Shown here in pieces: positions 49,741 through 58,263 of a stretch of 64,000 nt of DNA (the stretch's first letter is position 1; the number at the start of each line of letters is the position of its first letter). The DNA is from CAZTTG01 sp964615935. GTDB lineage: Bacteria; Planctomycetota; UBA1135; GCA-002686595. The position numbers were made by a program, and so were the translations under genes. The notes beneath the pieces are model-generated. The model did no database searches. It was not told the DNA's origin and saw nothing but the letters and a program-made list of their open reading frames with translations. The stretch lies in contig CAZTTG010000005.1 of NCBI GenBank assembly GCA_964615935.1, positions 1 to 64,000 of the forward strand, read 5' to 3'.

Positions 49741-51669
49741 ATGAGATCCACTGCGCTTCTCCTCCTCCTGTGCCTGGCGGCGACCGGGCCGGCGGGCTGT
49801 GACACCTCGGGCCGCAGCGGGGCGGGGAAGGACCGGGACGCGGCGGGGGGGCTGGAGATCGTCTCCCCGACGGGTCGGGAGGTGATCCCCCGCGAGGGGT
49901 ACATCGACTGGCTCGTCCACTACAAGGGCGAGCGCCTGGCCACGCTCTTCGTCGAGCACCGGCTGGTCGAGCGGGAGGCGGCGCGGCTGGGCCTGGAGGC
50001 CGACGAGGCCGAGGTCGAGCGCCGCATCCGGGCCGACATCGAGGACCACATCCGCTTCGGGTCCTTCGCGGGGCAGGACGAGTGGGAGCGGAAGATGGGG
50101 GAGTCCGGGCGCACCCTCGGGGGCTTCCGGGCCCAGCGGCGCCTCGAGCATCGCCACCTGCTGCTGACCGAGGGAGTGGTCCAGCGCACCCTGCGCTTCT
50201 CGGAGCAGCGCGTGGAACGCGAGTGGCAGGAGCGCTACGGCTACCGGGGGCACCGCATCGAGGCGCGCCTCATCAGCCTCGAGGTGCGGGTCCCGGAGCC
50301 GCCGGAGGGAGCCAGCCAGGAAGACCTCCGGCGTCTCTACGATCAGGCCGGGGACAGGGCGATGGCCCGGGCGGAGGCGCTGCGGCGGGAGCTGCTGGAC
50401 GGCGCCGACTTCGGCGAGTACGTGGAGCGCCACAGCGTGGACCCGGAGAGCCGCGAGCTCGGCGGCCGCGTCCCCGGCGGATTCCCGCCCCCCGGCTGGG
50501 ATCCGCTGGTCGTGGACCGGCTGATCGAGCTGGAGGTGGACCAGATCTCGGAGCCGGTGCTCGCCCGCGGAAGCTGCCACCTGGTCCGCATCGACGCGAA
50601 GCGGGTGACGCCCCTGGAGGGCGTGCGGGACGCGATCCTCGGCGGGCTGGCGGACGTGCGCCCGAGGGCCGAGGACGCGAGGGCTCTCCAGCAGGAGCTC
50701 CTGGAGGGGGCCGACTGGGCGGTGCGGGAGACCATGTACGCCCCGATCGATCTCCACGGCGCCCGGCCCCGCGAGGAGATCGTCCTGACCCTGGAGGGCG
50801 CCCCGATCGCCCGCGGGGAGTACGGCGAGTGGCTGGCGCGCATCCACGGCGAGGTCCAGGCGCTCAACTTCACGACCATGTACCTGATCGGAAAGCGGGC
50901 CGCCGAGATGGGGTACCACGCCTCCCCCGAGGAGGTGGCGGCTCGGGTCGAGGAGGACCTCGAGCTCAGGATCGCGGGCCCCTTCGGCGGCGATCGCCGG
51001 GCCTGGCTGGGCCACCTCGAGCAACACCGGCGGACGGAGGAGGCCTTCGAGCGCGAGCAGTCGGTCGTGATCACCTTCCACGTGCAGGCCGACAAGATCC
51101 TGATCGCCCGCCGCCGGATCCCCGAGGAGGAGGTCCGCCGGAGCTGGGAGGCCACCTACGGACCGATGGGTCGACACCTGCTCGCGCGCGTGCTTCGGGT
51201 GGACCCGGAGCTGCCCGAGCTCGAGCCCTCCTTGGGCCGCGACGAGGTCCGGCGCCGGCTGGCGGCGGCGGTGGAGGAGGCCCGCCTGAGGGCCCTCGCC
51301 CTGCGCCAGCGCATCCTGGAGGGCGCCGACTTCGCCGGCCTGGCGCGCGAGCTCAGCGCGGACGCCTCGACCCGCGAGCAGGGAGGCCTGCTGCCCGGCG
51401 GCTTCCGCCCCGCGCTGTGGCCCGAGGAGATCAGCTCCGCGGTGCTGCCCCTGCAGCCCGGCGGGACCTCGGAGCCGATCGTCTGGGAGGACATGGTGTT
51501 CGTCTTCCAGGTGATCGGGGAGCGCAGGGTCCCCTTCGAGGACGTGCGCGAGGAGCTCCGTGAGGGCCTCGTGAACCGCCGGCCGACGGCTCAGGAGCGC
51601 TCGGCCCTGATGGCCGAGCTGACGCGATCCGTTCGGCCTCGAGCCCTGCCCGGACTCTACGGGGAGTAG
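49741..51669 (+). CDS. double-parvulin peptidyl-prolyl isomerase lipoprotein (SurA/PrsA-like)
   Basis: A 642-residue protein with a signal peptide and a possible lipobox (LLLLLCLAATGPAGCDTSG). Two parvulin-like units follow: the first (about 180-290) has ARLISLEVRVPEPP, LLDGADFGEYVERHSVDPESRELGGRVPGGF and ISEPVLARGSCHLVRIDAKRV; the second (about 475-600) has ILEGADFAGLARELSADASTREQGGLLPGGF and EPIVWEDMVFVFQVIGERRVPFEDV. The GG...GGF turn and the H/D placement are parvulin-typical. Helical chaperone-like regions flank each unit, as in SurA. It probably helps outer-membrane or secreted proteins fold; the nearby barrels and CAP proteins are possible clients. Confidence 0.8.
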   Translation: MRSTALLLLLCLAATGPAGCDTSGRSGAGKDRDAAGGLEIVSPTGREVIPREGYIDWLVHYKGERLATLFVEHRLVEREAARLGLEADEAEVERRIRADIEDHIRFGSFAGQDEWERKMGESGRTLGGFRAQRRLEHRHLLLTEGVVQRTLRFSEQRVEREWQERYGYRGHRIEARLISLEVRVPEPPEGASQEDLRRLYDQAGDRAMARAEALRRELLDGADFGEYVERHSVDPESRELGGRVPGGFPPPGWDPLVVDRLIELEVDQISEPVLARGSCHLVRIDAKRVTPLEGVRDAILGGLADVRPRAEDARALQQELLEGADWAVRETMYAPIDLHGARPREEIVLTLEGAPIARGEYGEWLARIHGEVQALNFTTMYLIGKRAAEMGYHASPEEVAARVEEDLELRIAGPFGGDRRAWLGHLEQHRRTEEAFEREQSVVITFHVQADKILIARRRIPEEEVRRSWEATYGPMGRHLLARVLRVDPELPELEPSLGRDEVRRRLAAAVEEARLRALALRQRILEGADFAGLARELSADASTREQGGLLPGGFRPALWPEEISSAVLPLQPGGTSEPIVWEDMVFVFQVIGERRVPFEDVREELREGLVNRRPTAQERSALMAELTRSVRPRALPGLYGE

Positions 51670-51733
51670 GCCCGGGCGCCCGAGGGGCCCTCCCGGGCCA
51701 CCGGGGGCCGCCGGGGCCGGCAGATCGCCGGAG

Positions 51734-51764
51734 TTGCCCCGCTCGGCGCGGATCGGGCTATCCT
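51734..51764 (+). promoter_or_regulatory. candidate promoter of the secreted protein at 51.8 kb
   Basis: TTGCCC (51734-51739), 19-bp spacer and TATCCT (51759-51764). The spacer is long, so support is moderate; a leader of about 75 nt precedes ATG 51847, which has CAGGAG upstream. Confidence 0.35.
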
Positions 51765-51846
51765 GGAGAGCTGTCACGACGGGGCGCTCGAGACCGTCCC
51801 CGGGGGGGTGCCGGTCTGCCTCGTACCTCATTCTCAGGAGAACCGC

Positions 51847-53211
51847 ATGCTTGCGCTGAGAGTAGTGGGCTTGCTCGCAACGGCTCCTCTGCTCCTGGGC
51901 ACGGCCCAGGCGCAGCTGGACACCGAGGCAGCACCCGTTTCTTCCATCAGCTCGTCGGGAGCCGGCTCCCAGATGGGCCTGAACGCCTCTCTCAAGGGCG
52001 GCAGCTTCGGCCGCGCCCTCGGATCCGTTCTCGGTGGCCCTTGGGACACGGAGACCTATCCGCCGCCGGCGCCCGGTGACAACCGGGAGCTCGGCGTGGA
52101 GTATCTGGACAGCAGCTTCTTCGTCTCCGGTCGAGGTCACACCACGCTCGGCGACAACTACAGGATCCACCGCTTCGACGAGAACAACCCGCCCCCCAGC
52201 ACCTCCTGGTACATGGGGAGCTGGCCGCAGACCACCCAGTCCATCGGCTGGGCGGGCCGCGACATGGAATCCAACGACACCAACCTCCTGTGGGTCGGTT
52301 CCGACAACGGGGAGGTCTCGGAGTACGGCTGGGACGGGGTCAACCTGACCTGGATCCAGTACTACAACTACGGCATCCCCGATACCTTCCGCGCCTTCGC
52401 GGCGAGCCCGAGCTGGTGGTACACCTCCAGCTTCTCGGGTGACATCTGGGAGTGCTTCCCGGCGTCCGCCACGGGCGGCGTCAACGCCCAGATCTCGAAC
52501 CCCGGCCTCACCAACTACGGCGCCGGCTACGACGCCTGCAACGACACCATCTGGTGGTGGTCGCAGGACGGCCCCACCGGACAGGAGGTGACCGCCACGG
52601 AGTGGGACCACAACACCCAGAACCTGACCGGCAGGTCCTTCATGGGGGCGCTCGTCGGCGGTTCGAACATCGCTGGCGGCGCGGACGTCTACGTGGACAG
52701 CACGGGATCGACCGTGATGGTGGGTCTGCACCAGGCCACGCCCGACTCGATCACGGTCTACGAGATCTGCGCCAGTGGCCCTTCGTGCAACCCGGTCTTC
52801 TACTGCACACCGAAGCCCAGCTCGAGCGGCTGCGTGCCGACCATACAGACGCAGGGCCCGCCTCCGCTGCTGCCGAACACCGGCTGCCCGGCTACGGGGG
52901 CTTGCGACTACGACGTCATCGTCATCAATGTCGAGTCCAAGAAGCCCGGCATCATCTTCTACGGCTATGCGCCGGCCGCCATCCCGTTCCAGTGCAGCTT
53001 CCTGTGCGTGCAGCCGCCCATCAAGCGGACACCGCCGCAGTTCTCCGGCGGCGGCGTCGTGCCCTGCGATGGGACTCTCACCTGGACGGTCAACTGCCCG
53101 GGCGACCCGCCCGGGACGTTTGTCTTCTATCAGGGCTGGTTCCGCGATCCGGCAGATCCCTGCGGATTCGGCACCGGGCTGAGCGACGCGGTCGAGCTGC
53201 AGTTCCAGTGA
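51847..53211 (+). CDS. secreted protein with beta-propeller-like body and lineage-typical C-terminal domain
   Basis: A 454-residue protein; signal peptide LRVVGLLATAPLLLGTAQAQ. The body has aromatic-rich, strand-like repeats (LDSSFFVSGRGHTTLGDNYR, TNLLWVGSDNGEVSEYGWDG, WWYTSSFSGDIWEC, DTIWWWSQDGPTG) suggesting a propeller or jelly-roll. From about residue 320 comes FYCTPKPSSSGCVPTIQTQG, then IIFYGYAPAAIPFQCSFLCV, PPIKRTPPQFSGGGV, WFRDPADPCGFGTGLSDAVE. I know this C-terminal pattern from many secreted proteins of high-GC Planctomycetota; its role is unknown (perhaps anchoring). Paired cysteines suggest disulfides. A strong terminator follows. Confidence 0.7.
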   Translation: MLALRVVGLLATAPLLLGTAQAQLDTEAAPVSSISSSGAGSQMGLNASLKGGSFGRALGSVLGGPWDTETYPPPAPGDNRELGVEYLDSSFFVSGRGHTTLGDNYRIHRFDENNPPPSTSWYMGSWPQTTQSIGWAGRDMESNDTNLLWVGSDNGEVSEYGWDGVNLTWIQYYNYGIPDTFRAFAASPSWWYTSSFSGDIWECFPASATGGVNAQISNPGLTNYGAGYDACNDTIWWWSQDGPTGQEVTATEWDHNTQNLTGRSFMGALVGGSNIAGGADVYVDSTGSTVMVGLHQATPDSITVYEICASGPSCNPVFYCTPKPSSSGCVPTIQTQGPPPLLPNTGCPATGACDYDVIVINVESKKPGIIFYGYAPAAIPFQCSFLCVQPPIKRTPPQFSGGGVVPCDGTLTWTVNCPGDPPGTFVFYQGWFRDPADPCGFGTGLSDAVELQFQ

Positions 53212-53244
53212 TCTCCGCGAGAGGCCTGGACCTCGTATGATGAC

Positions 53245-53274
53245 GAGCGGCGCCGCCACCGGGCGGCGCCGCTC
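53245..53274 (+). terminator. intrinsic terminator-like hairpin
   Basis: GAGCGGCGCCGCC (53245-53257), loop ACCG and exact complement (53262-53274), a 13-bp GC stem followed by TCCTTT. Lies 34 bp past the stop of the secreted protein. Confidence 0.75.
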
Positions 53275-53320
53275 TCCTTTGAGAGCTCGACCGGTGCTCC
53301 GGCGGGAGGGAGGAGCGGGC

Positions 53321-54253
53321 ATGAAGTCCTGGATGGCGTGGGCCCTGACGGTGCTCACCTGCGGGTGCAGCTCGGCCAGGGTGTCGCCCGAGACCGCCGT
53401 GGTCCTGGACGTGACCTACGTGGCCAACGAGGGTTTCCTGATCGAGTCGGGACCGCGGAAGGTCCTGGTCGACGCGCTCTTCGGCGGCGAGGAGCTCGAC
53501 TGGTGCCAGGTTCCCGACGCCGGGACCCTCGATCGGCTCGCCGGGGCCCGGCCTCCCTTCGACGGCGTGCGGCTGGTCCTGGTCACGCACGATCACGTGG
53601 ACCACTTCGAGCCGGGGCTCGTGCTCGAGCACCTCGAGAGCAACCCGCGGGCGCACCTGGTCGCCCCCCGCCAGGCGGTCCGTCGGCTGCGAGCGGAGCC
53701 CGCCTGGCGGGTGGCCTACGAGGACCGGATCGAGGAGGTCGCCCTGGACCTCTTCGAATCGAGCTCGCTCACCATCGACGGGATCCGCGTCCTCGCCCAC
53801 CGGGTGCGCCACGGCTTCTACCCGATCGAGGACCAGGCGACCGGCGAGGTCCGCGACAAGCACGCGGACGTCGAGCAGCTGGTCTACGTGCTGGAGCTCG
53901 ACGGAGCGCGCGTCCTGCACCTCGGCGACGCCTTCCTGCGCGAGAACCGCGAGTACTTCGAGGGCCCGCGCATCTTTGGCGGGATGGACCTCGTCTTCCT
54001 GGAGGGCCTGGACCCCGAGTCGCTCGGGATCCTCGAGCGGCAGCTCGCGCCGCAGGAGATCGTCGTCATGCACCTGCCCGCCGATCCGGAGCAAATCGAT
54101 CGGATCGCCGACCGCCTCGAGGAGGTCGTACCCGGGGCGGTGGTCTTCCGGGAGCCGATGGAGAGCCGGCGCTTCGCCATCCGTCGGCCACGACGATCGT
54201 CGAGTGGCCTCAGGAGGCGGCCCAGATCGCGGCCATCGCCGCCACGCCGATGA
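53321..54253 (+). CDS. metallo-beta-lactamase-fold lipoprotein
   Basis: A 310-residue protein. Signal peptide with lipobox (MAWALTVLTCGCSSA). Motif 1 is LVTHDHVDHFEPGL (HxHxDH), preceded by DVTYVANEGFLIESGPRKVLVDALF; a second histidine lies in AHRVRHGFYP, and VLHLGDAFL provides the aspartate. This is a UlaG/L-ascorbate-6-phosphate-lactonase-like layout. Substrate unknown; a periplasmic lipid-anchored hydrolase. ATG 53321 is chosen because GGGAGGAGGAG lies just upstream. The last ~20 residues are encoded opposite the end of the next gene (44-nt convergent overlap) and are Arg/Pro-rich. Confidence 0.75.
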   Translation: MKSWMAWALTVLTCGCSSARVSPETAVVLDVTYVANEGFLIESGPRKVLVDALFGGEELDWCQVPDAGTLDRLAGARPPFDGVRLVLVTHDHVDHFEPGLVLEHLESNPRAHLVAPRQAVRRLRAEPAWRVAYEDRIEEVALDLFESSSLTIDGIRVLAHRVRHGFYPIEDQATGEVRDKHADVEQLVYVLELDGARVLHLGDAFLRENREYFEGPRIFGGMDLVFLEGLDPESLGILERQLAPQEIVVMHLPADPEQIDRIADRLEEVVPGAVVFREPMESRRFAIRRPRRSSSGLRRRPRSRPSPPRR

Positions 54254-55337
54254 GCAGCAGCGAGAAGACCACCACGATCAGCACGGCCGTGCGGTTGCCG
54301 TAGTTGAGCGTGTACCCGATGCCGAAGCGCACCTCGACCATGATCGAGGGATCGTCCCGATCGACGTAGAACAGGCCCCAGATCCAGTGGGTGTTGTCGG
54401 CCAGGCCGTCGGTGAGGGGCGCGTCGGCCGAGCCGCTCTCCCTGAGAGCGCCGCCCTGCCCGTGCCCCTTCATGATCCGGATCAGGCTCCCGAACATGAA
54501 CAGGAGCATGGCCCCCATGAGCCACCAGATGCCGTGACCCAGGGAGCGGGTCTGAGACAGTCCGACCCGGATGAACTGGACCGAGAGGAGGGTGAGGAGC
54601 GCGCAGATGAAGAGCGCCGACCCGCTGAACACGTAGGCCATCGTGGCGCGGAAGGCGTCCTGAGCCTCGATGGAGCGACCTCCCGAGCCGCCGCGCACCG
54701 AGCGCTTCGCGCGAGCGACGAGCAGGGCCAGCAGGGCGAAGAACGGGCTGATGACCAGGTTCAGGCTGGGGAAGAACAGGAAGGGGATGGGGGACCTCTC
54801 GACCAAGGCGCCCGTCGGGCGGATCGCGCCGCGGAGGGAGGGGACCCGCTCGGGCATGCCCTCGTAGCCGACGATCGCGTGGCCGACCGCGGCCAGGGAG
54901 AGGAGGACGCAGATGGCCAGGGTGAGCTTCGCGAAGCCGGCTCCCCTCGGCTCGCCGCCCTGAAGCGGGGCCGCGGCCTGCTCGGCGCACCGGGCGCCCT
55001 CCGGCGGCGCCAGCCCCCGCGCCCGCCGGTGCATCCGGAGATAGTGCCCCAGGCCGGTGAGCAGGAGGACCCCGGTGCCGGTGAAGTTGCCGGTGACCGG
55101 CCAGCCGGCCAGGCCGATCCCCCAGCCGACGGCGAGCGACAGCGCCATCAGCAGCCCGCAGCCGCGACTCCAGCTCCGCCGGATCCCGAGCGCAGCCTCG
55201 CCCTCGACCACCTCCTCGCCGACGTAGACGCCGAAGAGCAGGCCCTTGCGGGTGATGCGCGGGAGGATGAGCAGGATCCCACCGACCAGGAACACCCGGA
55301 GCGTGAGGAACAGCTCCACAACGACGGTCTCAGTCAT
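54210..55337 (-). CDS. DUF1648/DUF5808-type membrane protein
   Basis: A 375-residue membrane protein with about eight spans. HAIVGYEGMPERVPSLRG matches DUF1648, and near the end WIWGLFYVDRDDPSIMVEVRFGIGYTLNYGN matches DUF5808, as in the Bacillus YhdP/SdpI-like proteins that accompany GntR regulators. Its function is unproved; members may help sense or resist envelope stress. Its start overlaps the end of the GntR gene by 8 nt on the same strand, so the two make an operon. Confidence 0.78.
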   Translation of the reverse strand: MTETVVVELFLTLRVFLVGGILLILPRITRKGLLFGVYVGEEVVEGEAALGIRRSWSRGCGLLMALSLAVGWGIGLAGWPVTGNFTGTGVLLLTGLGHYLRMHRRARGLAPPEGARCAEQAAAPLQGGEPRGAGFAKLTLAICVLLSLAAVGHAIVGYEGMPERVPSLRGAIRPTGALVERSPIPFLFFPSLNLVISPFFALLALLVARAKRSVRGGSGGRSIEAQDAFRATMAYVFSGSALFICALLTLLSVQFIRVGLSQTRSLGHGIWWLMGAMLLFMFGSLIRIMKGHGQGGALRESGSADAPLTDGLADNTHWIWGLFYVDRDDPSIMVEVRFGIGYTLNYGNRTAVLIVVVFSLLLIGVAAMAAIWAAS

Positions 55338-55731
55338 CGCGGCCCTCCTTCGGCCCCGCCTCCAGGGCCTCGACCTCCCGTCGGATCACCCGGCCGAGCT
55401 CCTCGGCCGCCATCCCCGCCTGCCGGAGCCGCGCGAGGGTCGCCCGCAGCTCGTCTAGCAGCCGGGCGCGCTCGGTCGGCCCGGCCTCCGACGGGGCCGC
55501 CACCTCGACTCCGGCCCGTTCGCGGATGACCACGAAGCCCTCCGCCTCGAGGAGCCGGTAGGCCCGGGCGATCGTGTTCAGGTTGACCCCCAGGTCCCCG
55601 GCTAGCTGGCGGACCGACGGCAGCGCCGCGCCCGGCGCCAGGGCGCCCGAGGCGACGAGCCGCCGGAGCTGGGCGGCCACCTGCTCGTAGACCGGGTCCG
55701 GGAGACCCCGATCGATGGTGAGGGTCGGCAT
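55330..55731 (-). CDS. GntR-family (YtrA-type) transcriptional regulator
   Basis: A 133-residue protein with PVYEQVAAQLRRLVASGALAPGAALPSVRQLAGDLGVNLNTIARAYRLLEAEGFVV, a GntR winged helix-turn-helix, then only about 60 helical residues, the short YtrA type. ATG 55731 is chosen because the domain begins here and the operator palindrome lies just upstream; the frame is open further 5' but crosses the palindrome. It probably represses its own operon, with the next gene as its client. Confidence 0.87.
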   Translation of the reverse strand: MPTLTIDRGLPDPVYEQVAAQLRRLVASGALAPGAALPSVRQLAGDLGVNLNTIARAYRLLEAEGFVVIRERAGVEVAAPSEAGPTERARLLDELRATLARLRQAGMAAEELGRVIRREVEALEAGPKEGRDD

Positions 55732-55741
55732 GGCTCGAGTC

Positions 55742-55763
55742 CTGTATACAAGCTTGTATACAG
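55742..55763. promoter_or_regulatory. 22-bp perfect palindrome, likely GntR operator
   Basis: The core TGTATACAAGCTTGTATACA (55743-55762) flanked by C and G is a perfect palindrome of 22 bp. It lies 10 bp upstream of the GntR start codon and is AT-rich in a GC-rich surrounding. TGTATA...TATACA matches half-sites of YtrA-type GntR repressors, so autoregulation is likely; it may also contain the -10 region of the promoter. Confidence 0.82.
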
Positions 55764-55861
55764 CCGTCCAGGCGCGGCATTCGGGTTTCCCTCGCCACCG
55801 ATCCGGATGATCGGGCAATCCGTTGCCCGACAATGGCTTGCGGCGTCTCCCTGCCCCGCCC

Positions 55862-56938
55862 TCAGGCCCCCAGCGCCGTCGCGTGCAGCTCGACCAGGCC
55901 CTCGTCGAAGGCCTCGGGCGGGTGCAGCTCCCGCATCCTGCCGGCAGCGCGCCGGCCCATCTCGCGAGCCGCCTCGGGGTTGCTCACCAGGAGCTCGATC
56001 TGGTCGGCCAGCTCCTCGGCGCTGCCGCGCTCGACCAGGACCCCGCTCACGCGGTCCTCGATCAGGTCGAAGGACTCGCCGACCGCGGCCACGATCGAGG
56101 GCCGGCCGAGGGCCAGGGCCATGTGCGCCAGCCAGTCGGGTCCATCGAGGCGGCAGGAGACGTGCACGTCCAGCGAGGCCAGGGTGGTGGCCGCCTCGGC
56201 GCCGCCCGGGACGGCCAGGACCGCGCGCCCGTCCAGCTCGCCCTTGCGCAGCCGACGGCGCAGGGCGCCCTCGGTGGGCCCCTCTCCCAGGATGACGAAG
56301 AGCAGCGGACGCTCGAGCCGACCCAGGCGCTTGGCCGCGGCCAGGAAGGTCTCGGTGCCGTGGCGCTCGTCGAGCAGGCCCGAGCAGCCGATCCGGATCG
56401 GGTCGGGGTGCTCGAAGGGGGCCGGGCGCGCGGGATCGCTCAGGGCGTCGGGGAGCCGAGGCGAGTGGGGGATCACCCGCAGGAGCTCCCTCGGCACCTG
56501 ACCCTGGTTGACGATCTCCGCGGCCAGGGTGGAGGCCGAGATGACCACTCCGCGCAGGCGCGGGGCGTAGCGGGGGATCCGCCCCCGGTTGGCGCGGTGC
56601 ACCTCCAGCACGTAGGGCGCCAGCAGGGTCCGGGCCAGGGTGGCCGCCAGCGGGGCGAGCCGCTCGGAGGTCACGTGAACCAGGTCCGGCGCCAGCTCGA
56701 TGAGGAGCCGGCGCAGTCGCCAGGCCGCGAAGGGACCGCGGCGGGGGTCGAGCGGGATCTCGGTGCGGCGGATCGGAACGCCCAGGTCCTCGAAGGGCCG
56801 CCGCCGCGAGCCGTCGCGAGAGACCAGGGTGACCCGCTCGCCCCGGCTCAGCAGGGTGCGCGCCACGGCCAGCGCCCTCTCGGTCTCCCCCGAGAAGCCC
56901 AGGTCGGTGTGCAGGAGAACCGTGTGTCGCGAGCTCAC
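55862..56938 (-). CDS. GT4-like glycosyltransferase
   Basis: A 358-residue protein beginning with GTG after GGAGGAGGGAAG. Features of a GT-B fold: VLLHTDLGFSGETERALAVARTLLSRG, LAPDLVHVTSERLAPLAA, VLEVHRANRGRI, then IRIGCSGLLDERHGTETFLAAAKRLG, LFVILGEGPTEGALRRRL and a nucleotide-sugar end (SLDVHVSCRLDGPDWLAHMALALGRPSIVAAVGE). It matches GT4 enzymes adding sugars to lipids or LPS. The expected E-x7-E motif is only partly seen (GESFDLIEDRVSGVLVERGS). Confidence 0.78.
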   Translation of the reverse strand: MSSRHTVLLHTDLGFSGETERALAVARTLLSRGERVTLVSRDGSRRRPFEDLGVPIRRTEIPLDPRRGPFAAWRLRRLLIELAPDLVHVTSERLAPLAATLARTLLAPYVLEVHRANRGRIPRYAPRLRGVVISASTLAAEIVNQGQVPRELLRVIPHSPRLPDALSDPARPAPFEHPDPIRIGCSGLLDERHGTETFLAAAKRLGRLERPLLFVILGEGPTEGALRRRLRKGELDGRAVLAVPGGAEAATTLASLDVHVSCRLDGPDWLAHMALALGRPSIVAAVGESFDLIEDRVSGVLVERGSAEELADQIELLVSNPEAAREMGRRAAGRMRELHPPEAFDEGLVELHATALGA

Positions 56939-57156
56939 GAGCTTCCCTCCTCCTCGGGGAGGGCGCGGTCATTCTGGCGCCGGGGGCGGCCCAGGGAAAG
57001 CACCGGCCCCGGGCCGGCTCCCCCTCCCGCGAAATCGGCGGTTTTCCGCGTGGCACCGCCCGCGGCCCTGCGCTTGAGGGCGCGCCACCGGATTCGCCTC
57101 CGGGCGCACGGGCCGCGACGCGGTCCGCGGACCGGAGAACCCCCAGGAGGACCCCC

Positions 57157-58257
57157 ATGTGCCCCCCTTCCGCGAGAGCGGCCATCGCCGCGCTCATCCT
57201 TCTGCTCCTCGCGGGGGCGCCCTGCCGGGCGCAGATCGTCTCCGGCCAGAGCGGCGCGACCGTGTCCGGCTCCCGCAGCTCCGCTCCCTGGGGCACGGTC
57301 TACGTTCCCGACCAGCTCCCCACCATCCAGGCCGCCATCGACGCGGTCCCCGACGGGGTGACGGTCGTGGTCCGGCCCGGCGTCTACCTCGAGAACATCG
57401 ACTTCCAGGGCAAGGCGATCGAGGTCCGAAGCGAAGCGGGGCCCCACCTCACCACCATCGACGGGGGCGGGCAGGACAGCGTCGTGACCTTCGCCAGCGC
57501 GGAGACGGCGAGCTCGGTGCTGGCGGGCTTCCGGATCACGGGCGGCGACCACCCCTCCAAGGCGGGGGGCATCCACTGCTCGGGCGCCTCCCCGACGATC
57601 CAGGGCAACATCGTGATCGGGAACCGCGGGGCGGGCGGGATCTGGGCCCTGTCCTGCTGTCCCCTGATCGAGGGCAACGTCATCACCTCCAACCACGCGG
57701 TGGCCAACGGCGGAGCGCTGCTGTCGGTCAACTCGGCCTACCCCCGGCTGAGGAACGACCTGATCGCCTACAACACCGCCACCTGGGCGGCGGGCGGGCT
57801 CCTCGTCAGCGGCGCCAGCCGGGCGAGCGTCTCGAACTGCACGATCTACGGCAACGCCAGCGGCAACGGCGGGGGGGTCTACTGCGGCAACTCCACCGTG
57901 GTGCTCTCGGACTGCATCCTGTGGGACAACACCGCCACCGGGCTGGGCCCGGAGATGTACGCCGACAACGGGGGCACCCTCGACATCCGCTACAGCGACC
58001 TGAGGGGCGGGCAGGCCTCGGTGTGGCTCGACGGAACCAGCACCCTGCTGTGGGGAGCGGGCATGATGGACGCCCACCCGCAGTTCGCGGCCGGTCCCGG
58101 CGGCGCCTTCTACCTGAGCCAGGTCGCGGCCGGCCAGGCCCTGGACAGCCCCTGCGTGGACGCCGGCGATCCGGGCTCGGCGATGATCGAGGGGACCACG
58201 CGCACGGACCTCGTCCAGGACGCGGGCATCCTGGACCTGGGCTACCACTTTGAGTAG
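57157..58257 (+). CDS. secreted right-handed parallel beta-helix protein
   Basis: A 366-residue protein. Signal peptide (ALILLLLAGAPCRAQ) then PDQLPTIQAAIDAVPDGVTVVVRPGVYLENIDFQGKAI, the usual first coil of the pectate-lyase-like family. Repeated coils (GGIHCSGASPTIQGNIVIGN, GGALLSVNSAYPRLRNDLIAYN, GGLLVSGASRASVSNCTIYGN, GGGVYCGNSTVVLSDCIL) are Gly/Asn-rich with Cys near turns. It ends SPCVDAGDPGSA and LDLGYHFE, the usual end of such proteins. No catalytic residues are obvious; it may bind or cleave polysaccharide. ATG 57157 has AGGAGG before it. Confidence 0.82.
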   Translation: MCPPSARAAIAALILLLLAGAPCRAQIVSGQSGATVSGSRSSAPWGTVYVPDQLPTIQAAIDAVPDGVTVVVRPGVYLENIDFQGKAIEVRSEAGPHLTTIDGGGQDSVVTFASAETASSVLAGFRITGGDHPSKAGGIHCSGASPTIQGNIVIGNRGAGGIWALSCCPLIEGNVITSNHAVANGGALLSVNSAYPRLRNDLIAYNTATWAAGGLLVSGASRASVSNCTIYGNASGNGGGVYCGNSTVVLSDCILWDNTATGLGPEMYADNGGTLDIRYSDLRGGQASVWLDGTSTLLWGAGMMDAHPQFAAGPGGAFYLSQVAAGQALDSPCVDAGDPGSAMIEGTTRTDLVQDAGILDLGYHFE

Positions 58258-58263
58258 CGGCTC

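Noticed and set aside
49633..53358. 1241-residue minus-strand ORF
   Set aside because: Runs opposite the parvulin and secreted-protein genes; no motif and typical shadow composition.
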